Part shown: positions 37,086 to 49,000 of the stretch, piece after piece
Numbering within the stretch: the stretch's first letter is position 1
How the letters are laid out: each line of letters opens with the position of its first letter
From: Lytechinus pictus
Lineage: Eukaryota > Echinodermata > Echinoidea > Temnopleuroida > Toxopneustidae
Length of the DNA: 64,000 bases
Direction of reading: 5' to 3'
Assembly: GCF_037042905.1 (NCBI RefSeq)
Contig: NW_026974141.1
Span: 581,001-645,000 of the forward strand
Program-made: the position numbers and the translations under genes
The notes under the pieces: generated by a model
Told to the model about the DNA's origin: nothing
Database searches by the model: none
Seen by the model: only the letters and a program-made list of their open reading frames with translations

Positions 37086-40000
37086 CTATAGAGACAAAAA
37101 AAAGAATGAAGGAAAACTATTAACTTCCAGTAAGAATTTGGGTTTGTAAAAAGACATGATCACCAAGATGAACAGCTGAGAAAATTTGAAGGGATTGATT
37201 TGAATATCACTTGGAATTAATCTCATTTGTACACAAAAGAAGGGATTTATTGCCTGAAAATTAAGTGGGAGTGCTTTAATTCATGCTGATGCTTTAATAT
37301 ACATTTGTACTACAGTGGAGTATCACAAGTAGACATTTTGGAATTCAGCAATAGTAGATGTGGTTATTAGAGTAAGAGAAAAATAAATATTATGCCTGTA
37401 GTATAATTATAGGCTCATAATCATGATTTTGGTAGTAATTGCAAGAACAAAAGCTGGACGGGTAGAAACGAGATGGATGGATGAGCCAAAAACATAATGC
37501 TCCTGACAACCATCTACAGTGGGCAGAGGCATACAAACACAGTTAAGCTTACTTTCTTAGTTTCTCTATGTTGTTTCATGTGATAACTGAGATCACTCTG
37601 TCTACCAAACATCCTCTCACAGACGAAACACTGAAGGTCTCGTTTTCCTGTATGAATTATCTGATGAGATACCAAATGGGCTTTCTGGCGGAAACTCTTG
37701 TTGCATGTCTCACAAGTGAACTTCTTCACTCCTGTAACAATGATCACAATTAGGCGTTATTACTAGCAATGGTAACATAATAATAATAATAATAATAATA
37801 ATGGATATTTAGAGGCGCTAAAAACAAAAAGTACCATAGCGCGTACAATGTATGAATAATTTAACATGAATAATAATTTAATAACTACAATATTCAAGAT
37901 AAAAAGGGAAATTAATTATTGAGGAAAAAGGTATGTCTTAAGGGAAGATTTGAAGCCAAGAACACTGGAAGCATTTCTTATAGAAAGAGGGATAGCATTC
38001 CAAGTCTTGGCAGCTGCTACAGCAAAACGTTTTTCGGCAGAGGAGAGTTTTGACAAGGGAATGCAAAGTCTGCATGTGTCAGTGATTGAATAACATAGCC
38101 TACTATTGAGGGAAAGAGGCTGCATCGTTCGATATCTTCGCTGTTACGAGACTACAAACAGTGCAACAGAAAAAATGACCATACCCTCTTATCTTGCTTT
38201 TTTTCATTTGTGCCATATTTACCTCCTGGTTTTGTGAGAATCTCCTTAAGGACAGTTCCGTACAGTAATCAACCTTTTCAAAATGCAGACCCCATTTTTC
38301 TTCAATCTTCAATACTTTACTTTATGAACGGCCTTAACAATTTCAGAGCATCAAAACTTTCAGTAATCACACATATCAATTTAGGAAGATAATGCTGAGA
38401 AATTGAACTTTTGTTAAATTTTCCAACATGCTGGAAAATTTACCTCAAAATTTCCAACTTTCCATCTTCTGTTCATTTGGTCGTACTGGCATTTTATCCA
38501 AATAATAGCTTTTTCTAATCTCCAATTATACTGCACCCATTTTACTTGATCTAACACCTATTAATCTATAAGTGACCAGCCACTCCAAATAAAAAATAGG
38601 CATTTATATAGCGCCATCTATCTAGAAATATTCTATTCCGAGGCACACAAGAAAAGAAAGAATGAGAGACTTTGGATGAGTGTCAAAGTGCCAAAAACTA
38701 ATACTGTTAGAAAAGGTAAGACTTCAGTTAAAAATTTGAAGGTCTCCAGTGATGGTATAATTCTTCAGCAAATTATTCCAGAGAGAAGGTGCTGAGGCAG
38801 AGAAAGCTCGCGCACCATATGCTACACGTGTCTTGGGAGTCCTAAGAAGTTGCTGGTGTGATGATCTTAGGCTATGAGCTGGTGTATAAGGCATGACAGG
38901 GTTTTGTAGATATTTTGGTGCCATACCATTTAACACTTCACAAGTGAGAATAAGCAAATAGTAAGTCGTCAGGGAAGGTTCTCTGTAAATAGCCCAAATA
39001 GTAATTTATTTTCAAAAAAACAAATAGTTATAAAAAAACATCAACTTATCTTAACTTTTTTTTTCTTTATATTGTCAAAATTTCAAGATGTAAAGAAAAC
39101 AAGATACAAAAGTTTCTTTGACTCAAGTGTTTTTCGACTGGTTGGAATTTCACTGAAATTGCGCAGTGTTCACATCTCATGCTTGAGTGAACCCAGGACT
39201 TCAAACGTTGTTTACTCCTTATTTTTAGGAGCTCTCGCTTAGATTCTTCTACATTCAATCAAATAATGGTCTATGTTATCGTTGATCAATTTTTGACAAG
39301 TCATATATCATTCAAAAGCTTAGGATGTGCCTTTTCAAACTCAATGGAAATCTCAAAATTCATTTTGGGTTTTTGTTAGTATTGGAGTGGATGGTCACAC
39401 ATGATATATTTAACTATTTATACACCAAATCTAATTTGCAATTGTAGAGGTGTTATGGCTCAGTGGATAAGTCTCCGGACTTTGCACCACAAGGTCCAAG
39501 GTTCAATTCTCATTGCAGCACTCGCATCCTTTGGCAAGGCATTCATCTACATTTGACACTCTCTACCCAGTTAATGGGTACCCTGTAGGAATTCCTTGAG
39601 AGATCGATGCGCCTGATCAGGGTAGACATGATAAAGCCAGGGTAATAGTATGCATCACTCAGTAGCATTGTATTGAGCGCTGTCTAGATGTTGCATATTA
39701 TTATCATTATAATCATTATTAATTGAAAGTATGTTTCTTGCAAAACCCGACAAGTTGATGCACACCATACCTGCATGTATAAGTGAGTGAGCCCTGAGGT
39801 TACTACGGTCTGTGAATCCCTTGTGGCAGATCTTACATCGATGCGGTTTCACCCCAAGATGCGTCAAGAGGTGAGTTCTTAGCTTGGATGATGAGGAGAA
39901 CACGTAGGAGCACACGTCACACTTGTACATCTTGTCTTGTTGAGAGGAAGGGTGGGCTTCTGCCATGTGACACTGTAGGTGAGTGTTACCTGGAAAACTC

Positions 40001-43000
40001 TCATGGCATTTCTGACATTTCATGGTGCCCTTATAGTCCCTGATGCCTGAAATAATCAAATTGTTGACATTTACAGAATGTATCACAGATAATAATAATT
40101 TAAATTGATGCTATGTAATCTATAATTGAGAAAGAGGCACATTTCTGCTTTATCCAACAGTTACTATGGTAACAGTGGTTCTCAGCCAATCACATTCAAG
40201 GAAAGTTGTCAGATCTGACAACTTGTCGGACAAAAATGTTGATGAAACACTCACCAGGGTCCCGTAACACAAAGGTTAGCGATTAATTGTACGCTTGATT
40301 TTGACGATTGATTCTACATTGTAGTCAATGGAATCAATCATAGAAAAATGTTCTACGACCATTGCTAAGCTTTGCATTACCGGCCCCAGGACCCTGTCTT
40401 ACAAAGTGTTACAATTGATCCGATCATCTGATACTTTATAGATATCCAACAGTGACAAGGAAATTTGCATGATTTCCTTTGTAAACGAAGAGAAGTACAC
40501 TGAATATTCAAGAAAACACTGAATGTATAATTATATATTACATAATAATAATAATATAGGATTTCTATAGCGCACGTATCCACCTTGCTAGGTGCTCAAG
40601 GCGCTCCTATATTACCCCGGCTAAGCTAGTCTACTGATTCCAGTGCGCACAGCTTTTTGAGGAATTACTTCCTGCTGGTACCCATTTACCTCACCTGGGT
40701 TGAATGCAGCACAATGTGGGTAAATTCTTGCTGAAGGAAAACAGGTCATTGCTTGGAATCGAACCCACGTCCTTCAGATTGAAAGACAAGAGTCTTAACC
40801 ACACTGTGCTGCACTCGACCCAGGTGAGGTGAATGGGTACCCGGCAGGAATAATTCCTTGAATGCACTGAGCGCCGGTGATGGTAGCTCGAGCTAAAGCC
40901 GGGGTAATAATAGCAGCGCTTTGTATCCTCTGGCAAAAAGCGCTTTATAAATCCAGCTATTATTATTATTATTATTATTAACCACTAGACCATGATCTAG
41001 AAAATATTTAGAACAAACATGTATTTTAGATGTTGACGTTGCTGGATTTCCATAGTTGTGGTTGATCGGATCAATCTTAACCATTTGTAAGACAGGGCCC
41101 AGAGCTACTGCGTTACTTTTTGGTTTCAACGATAAAATTTGCAATGAGGTGTATACGACCAGCCCAATTCATTTGGGAATGACAAATTTTAAAAATGCAA
41201 AGACACGTCTATTAAATGCTTCCTACTCTTAATTGTTCTTGAATCTATTATTAATATATGTGTACTTTTCTCTTTCTTTCACTGCCCTTTGGGCACTCTG
41301 CCGAGTGGATTTGGCGCATTACAAATCCCATATATTATTATTATTAATATTATAAGGCCACTGTCCCCCATTCAAAAGCAGGGTTAAAAAACAAAGACAG
41401 GATTTTCACGACAACTATTATCAGCTAATGGGCTTGCCGGACATTGTTGTGTTGTTTTCTACATTCAACACTTAGCATGAAGGAGTGCATTTTGTGGTGG
41501 GGTTCACAAATTTTGAGCACAACTATATGTGTCTGAAGTTGGCATAGATATTCTTCTTTACCTCTTAGTCTTGCATACTCCTTGGAATACCACACAACGA
41601 GCTCTTCACCAGGTTGAATTTTTGTAAGTGATGTAAAATAGATGTGAGCTCCGCTCTGAAATGCCATTAGGTTGTGGTCTTTGGACATCTTAATAAACAT
41701 CATCCAATTAGAACAACTCTCATCGTTCGTGAAGAGAAGCTGACACAATTTTCTATCAGAAAATATCTGTCACATAAAGAACAAGAGAGATTTTTTCATG
41801 TTAAAAATTTCAAGTTAATTTACCTGTGTTCATAAAAAGTTCAATTTGTGATAGAACCAGGGCTGCCAACCTTCTACAACAACAACAAAGTATTCTTAGA
41901 AGGAAAAAAAAGTATTTTTTGACAAAAAAGATAATTTTTTTAAATTTTTTCTCAATGTAACAATCGACAGCCTGCTGTAGTGAGATCGGTGAAAAAACAT
42001 GTGAAATGACTTTACTTGAAAACTTGATAATTCATCCTTTTAAACATGTGCCAGTATGCAAGAATTTACTTGTTCTTTTTAAGCAACAAGTTACTGGCCT
42101 GAAAGTGATTTTTACTAGTTTATGACCGTCGGACCGGCGCTAGTGTCACACACTGTATAATACATACTCCATGATTGGAAATTTTAAAAGAAGTAACAAA
42201 TCATACAAGAAAATATTGGTGTATTCATAGCAAAAAAGAGGAATAAATACTCTAACAAGTGGAATGCCTCTGGCTGTCTCACCTGCATCATGCAATTCAA
42301 TATAGCAGCAGTGCTGACTTTGAAAACTACTATAAAATAATTATTCACAAAAACACCATTCATATAATGATACAATACTACGTTCATTGACATTTGATGT
42401 TGATCATGTGACCTAAAACTTGTCAGTGATACTTGATTCCCCCTATATCCACATTTTATACACTATATCTATAAACTTTGAAAGTTATGACAGCAATCTA
42501 ATAATTACCTCTAAAATGGCCAAAGTTCAATGACCTTAAATGACCTTTGACTTTGGCCATGTGACCTGAAACTTGCATGAGATGTTCAGTGATACTTGAT
42601 GACTCTTATGTCCAAGTTTTATGAACTAGACCAATATACTTACAGAGTTATGATGGTAATTCAACAAATATCCTCACCATGGCCAAAGTCCATTGACCTT
42701 TGACCGTGGTCATGTGACCTGAAACTCACACAAGATGTTCAGTGATACTTGGTTACTCTGATGTTAACGTTTTATGAACTAGACCAATACACTTACAGAG
42801 ATATGATGGTAATTCAACAAATACCCCCAACATGGCCAAAGTTCATTGACCTTAAATGACCTTTGACCTTGGTCATGTGACCTGAAACTCGGACGGGATG
42901 TTCAAAGATACTTGATTACTCTTATGTCCAAGTTTCATGAATCAGATCCATAAACTTTCAAAGTTATAATGGTAATTCAACAGATACCCCATTATGGCAA

Positions 43001-46000
43001 AAGTTCATTGACCTTTGACCACGGTCATGTGACCTGAAATGCGCACAGGATGTTCAGTGATACTTGATTACTCTTATGTCCAAGTTTTACGAACTAGACC
43101 AATAAAATTTCAAAGTTATGATGGTAATTCAACAAATATCCCCAATTTGGCCAAAGTCCATTGACCCTAAATGACCTTTGACCTTGGTCATGTGACGTAA
43201 AACTTAAGCAGAATATTCAGTAATACTTGATTAACCTTATGTCCAAGTTTCATGAACTAGGTCCATATACTTTCTAAGTTATGCTGTCATTTAAAAAACT
43301 TAACCTTCGGTTAAGATTTTGATGTTGATTCCCCCAACATGGTCTACGTTAATTGACCCTATATGACCTTTGACCTTGGTCATGTGACCTAAAACTCAGG
43401 CAGAATGTTCAGTAATACTTGATTAACTTTATGGCCAAATTTCATGAATTAGATCCATATACTTTCTAAGTTATGCTGTCATTTCAAAAACTTAACCTTC
43501 GGTTAAGATTTGGTGTTGACGCCGCCGTCGGAAAAGCGGCGCCTATAGTCTCGCTCTGCTATGCAGGTGAGACAAAAAGGGAGCGGTTGGCATGTCTGAA
43601 GAACATAATCAATAAACAAGCATGACACAAAAGAGAAGATATAACATAAATGAAGCTTGATTTCAACTAAATTACATAAAATTAAACTAGCTACATATTT
43701 ACAGAATGGCATTAATCAAAGAGACTTGAGGAATTAGCAGAAGCTTGAAAAGTATTTTTTAATAATGAATATAGAAGAGATGAACACCATGCACCATGGG
43801 AGATTCATGAAACTTCTACATTATTGATCAAGCAAAACATTCAAAATAAAGTAAGTCTATCGACCAACTACAACTTTTAAAGGGAAGCTTAACCATTTTG
43901 TTTGATACATGTACCTTATGTATTATTTAATGTTATATCTTGCAATATTCATGGTTGAAATAAATTGAAATTGAAAAAAAAATCTTTAAAAACCAGCTCC
44001 TAAATAACATTAAAAAATACTGTATTAATAATGTGATTTCTTACCCGCCATGTTTTGTGGCCAATTGCATCTAGGTCTGTCGATGAATTGACGTCAGCAA
44101 GTTTTCCAACCACAGGTCCAAATCGAGTGTTTGGCAGAATCTCCCGCTTGGCGTAGACTCCTTCAAGAAATACCAAAATGAAAATTAATTGCATGAGAGA
44201 CTTGGCCAAGCAAAAATTTGGTAGTAACTCAGCATCTCTTTGGTCTTATTTTACAACCTTTAATTTCATACAAGATACTCCATTTCATACAAGATACTCA
44301 TTTTGCAGCGAACCCCTCCATTTTTTCTCCTTTACCCAAACGAGGTAATTCTAATTTTGTCACTCCTTATTTTTCTTCAAAAAAATAAATGAACACCCCA
44401 AAAATTGTTAATGAAACTCTCAGTTTTTTATGAAGTTTTTTACATTAGTTTAACTACAGAATATGATTTACCAAATTTAACTTCTCATTTGAAAACTGCC
44501 CTCTACTGTTTTGTACCATACATTTACCTGTCTCGCCTGGAATGGCAATGGATGGTTTGAGCATCAAAAGATCCGGTAGAGACTGCCTTGCTCTGGTTTC
44601 AACTGCCTTGTCTGCAACTACAACAGCAGGTTTCTGATGAGGGCAGCATTTAACAATAGATCTACAGGAAATACACCCTAATCAAGATCAAAATTAAAAA
44701 TTAAAATTAAGGTTAAACCGTTGCCAACTGAGAATTTCAGAAATCAGTATTCAAAACCTGGTTCATGTTTCAGAGGTATTGATTTAAAAAAAATCACAAA
44801 CCCTGATGTGTGTTGTATTCAATACTGTTCACATGAATAACAAAATATTAATCCAGGAAGAAAAAATAATAAATTAGTGCAGACACCTTCATGATATCTA
44901 CATGTATAATCTGTGACTAAAAATCATTCATTAATATTTCCTGTGGAATAATAACACATGTAATATATATGTCATAAAGACTGAGTCATCAATTTAGTCT
45001 GTAAATTCTGAGGGTCAAAATACAAAGGGAGAAGGAGCAAAATGTGTACTCGATATTACATTTATGGACTGTTTCCTATCAAGACTACTTACATGATTCT
45101 AGAATTTTATGTTTTCTGTTCTGCTCTCCTGGCTCGTTTCTTGACTTGACCCTTACTCTAGAGGTCATAACCTTTGACCTCTCCTCACGATGTGAGATCA
45201 AGGGTGGTCCAGATGTGAGTTTGACTACACCAGGAGATATCTGCTGGGGTTGTAAGTTGACAAGTTCAGGTACCAAACCTTGATTCAACAGAGCTGGTTG
45301 TAGATCTAAAGAGTTGGTCAAACCTCCGAGGCTGTTGCTGGTATGGCAGCCCTTTTGAGAGGTCAAAGGTGACAGCATCTGGATTTGAGATCCGAAGTTG
45401 AGGGGAGGGGAAAACAAGTTGATGTTTGAAACACTGGTGCTGTTCCTAAGAACAGACGGAACCGTAATGTTCGAGCTTGATGGCATCGGCACTACCTCGG
45501 ACTGTCCTGTTTGACCAGCGGTCAGTCCTGTTTGAGCATTGGGCAGTACACTAACCTGACGAAACGGTGACACCTGAGACTGTCCACTTTGTCCAGTGGG
45601 CAGTACGCTGATCTGAGAAGGAAACGGACCCACCTGAGAGGTCAAAGGTCGTAGCTGAGATGGTCTAAGGGTGTTTGGGAGAATCATGACAGGTGCGTTG
45701 TGCTTCATTGACCGACCAGTATTGACTTTAGGGGATACAGTTGATTTAGCAAGGGTGCAAGGTTGGGACAAAAGATGGGTGGAGTCTAGGGGCATCTGTG
45801 TCCTGATTGGTTGAAGGGCTTGCTGCGGTCCATTAGACTTTGTGTGTCCTGGTATAGGGTAGGATGTCCCATTGTTTGGTAGATGGATGGCGATGTTCAT
45901 GTTTATATTAGGTGTCTGTGGTCTTATCACATTTGGCAAGCTGGTACTGGATGAGAAATTAAATAGAAATGCAAAACAAGCCTGTTGAGACATGGTGGAA

Positions 46001-49000
46001 AAGGGTTCAATATCATCGTCTACCATGGTTTTTTTTAGTCAGATATTTTGACACAAAAAATACTCATATTGATATAGAGCAAAGTGACTAGTTCCTTCAA
46101 TCTATGAATTCCTAATCGGCAATTTAGATTGAACCTAAAAATTTGCATAATTCTAATTTGTTATCATTTTGGTAAATCCAATGCATTACGGCATGTACAC
46201 AACCAGTCAACATATGAATACAGAAGTTAGTTAGTGACTGAACCCCATCACAAAATGCACTCCTTCATGCCGAGTGTTGAATATTGACAACAACGCTACA
46301 ATAATCGGCGAGCCCAGCAAAACAAACTTTATTGAATGCTATATTTTATCACTTGAATTCACAATTAAATATAACATAGCAGAACATGAACACTTTTAAA
46401 TACATACATTTTCTGGTGGGGTTCACTAACTTTGGAGCACCACACAATGTAACCCTACCTTTGTGTAGTTGGTAGAGAAACTGAGATGGGAGCGCCTTGT
46501 TTGAAACCAGAAGACGGTCGGTATGTGATGGAATCTGAATTCCCAGTGACAGCCTTCAACAGACCATCATTGTTACACTGTATAGGAGGTGGTATTTGGG
46601 CTTGTGTTGGAACTAGAACCCAGTTGGAACCTGAAATATATACAGACATACAGTGTATAAACATTTACGAGGATGATGATGATGGTGGTGATGATGATGA
46701 TGATGATGATGATGGTGATGATGACGATGATGATGATGATGATTATGGTGGTGGTGGTGGTGGTGATGACGATGATGATGATGGTGGTGGTGGTGATGAT
46801 GATATTGATGCATATAAAATTTTGATTTTTAACCCATGTACCTTTGCAGCCGTTTAAAATTGAAGGGGTAGTGGTTCTTTCTGTTAAGACTGCAAGAAAT
46901 CCTGGTGTTCTGATGATCAGTTTACGTTGCAAAATCACATCAATTCTAAATGTGGTTTTGCGACATATGCATTGCATAAGGTTTGGAATATATGACTGGT
47001 CATAAAATGATAGAGATACCTCTGAAAGGTTTATGCATGCATTTGCCACGTGCCACTTTAATAGACTACTGCAATAGTCTATTCTAGGCAATATATCAGA
47101 TCCTCAACTCCTGAAACTTCAGGTCTTTAAAAACTCAGCTGTTAGGATTGTTACCAGAACAAAAATATATGAATCTGTATTATTTGTATTAAGAACCATG
47201 CATTGATTGTCAGTCAGTTACATATTTAGTTTAGGATCTTGCTACTCTCATTTCAGTGTTTTGTAGATTGGCTTTAGAATCTGTCTGAATCACTTGTAAA
47301 TATGAACCTAATATGAACAATTATGAACCTGTTTTTTGTCAAGACAATGTTTTATAGTAAATGGGCTTGTGCATTCAGCGCCATAAGTCTGGAATATTAT
47401 CCCTTACAATTCCAGGCAATTCAAATCTGCACTGAAAACATATTTAACTGATCGTATCATCATAGCATTAGCTTTCCCTCCTTATTATTCCTGATGTGCA
47501 TTGAGACCTTTTGAAAGGGATATGCGCTTGGATAGGAACAGTTAGTATTACTATTATTACACTATACAAAAACAAGTACATGTACTACCTGATTGTTTTA
47601 ACATGTAGAACCTCTTTGGCCCTTGGTCTTGTGGTTGATTGTTGGCAGAGCTTTGTTTCTGTTGAACCACTCTCTGCCCTGCCTGAACTCCTGGATTAGG
47701 TACAAGAACTACTGGTCCAGGAGTCTGTGAAGTCACAGGGATCAAAGAAATTATGGCCATTAGGTCATAACCATGAAGTAAGTGATACCTGGACGTTTTA
47801 CCCGGTATGTGGAAAGCTTTTTTCTCATTCAATCCTACTTCTTTACAAAATGACTTGCATTTTAACAACAACAATTATTTCTTTGTTAACAAATTTTCGG
47901 CATTACTCCTGTTTGTTTAAGATCAGTATGATCGATCTGTAATGAAAATCATAAGATCATTAAAAAAATTAAAAAGCCTCTTAATTTACTAACAATTATT
48001 TCTTTATATAAAGAATTTGATTTTTTATACCTTGTATTGTTCACAATTTTTTAAATCAAGAATAGAATTGCATGGTGTCACTTTAATGAGATTAAAGAGA
48101 AATTCCAGTAGTTGCAGTAAACATTGATTTCATGAGAAAGTCTGCGAAACCAGGCTTAATTGTCAGTATATCATCGAGGATCTGGATCTGGTACAGTTAC
48201 ATAAACTGAACTTTGTGAAATCTTGAAATCTACGCTGAAAAATGTTCAGACTGAACTTCCCCAACACAGATAAGCGCACGTGGGACTGTGTATAATTGTA
48301 GCTTTGAGCGTCGGGCCCGACGCTCTACCCAAATCCTGTGCTTATTTGCTGATTTCTCAGCAATTACATAATTTCTTCCAGAATCCTTTGGCACATGCGT
48401 TTTATTTATACAAACAGACACTTTGGTGGTCATTTCATTGGATTCTGTACGAACTCATTTTGATATCGTTACCAAAACTAGCATTTACCTTTAAATGCCT
48501 AAAACGTCCTGGTATGAAAGCACCTTTTTAAAACAAATACATTAATATTTTTCACAAGGAAAAACAGAACACAAGAATAAATTCACATTAAACAATTTTT
48601 GGGGGAAAACAACATGGTGCGAACGATTTCCACTGAGTTTTGCAAAAAATTTGTATCAATATACCTAATTTGGGAATAAGATTAAAACTACATGTAGAAA
48701 TACAATAAGCAAGTATGTACATCTCATTTTCAAAATCCAATAACGATTTTCTAGGCAAAAACTCCACATGTAGCAACACTCTATGTCTGTTACTGTAAGT
48801 GGAAGCTAAAACAAAGAAGGGGGATTGTCAAATTTGACCTAAAAGGCTGGCTGAAATATGGTCAATTTATTAAAACTTTTTAACCCCCTCCCCTTCTTCC
48901 TTGCAAATTTATTCAAATAAATCAATTAAATGCAAGTTTTTGTTCACCTGGGTATGAAAAACCGGTTGATTGGTAGACTGCTGATGGATCGGTACTGGAA

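Larger units (their letters stand above)
40389..41100. mobile_element. MITE with TIR GACCCTGTCTTACAAA, split by SINE insertions
   Basis: The left end GACCCTGTCTTACAAAGTG...AATTGATCCGATC and the inverted right end GGCCCTGTCTTACAAATGG...GATTGATCCGATC match. Between them lies a SINE (40541-41000) that is itself interrupted. This is the outermost layer of a three-level nest in PRDM4 intron 7. Confidence 0.8.
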
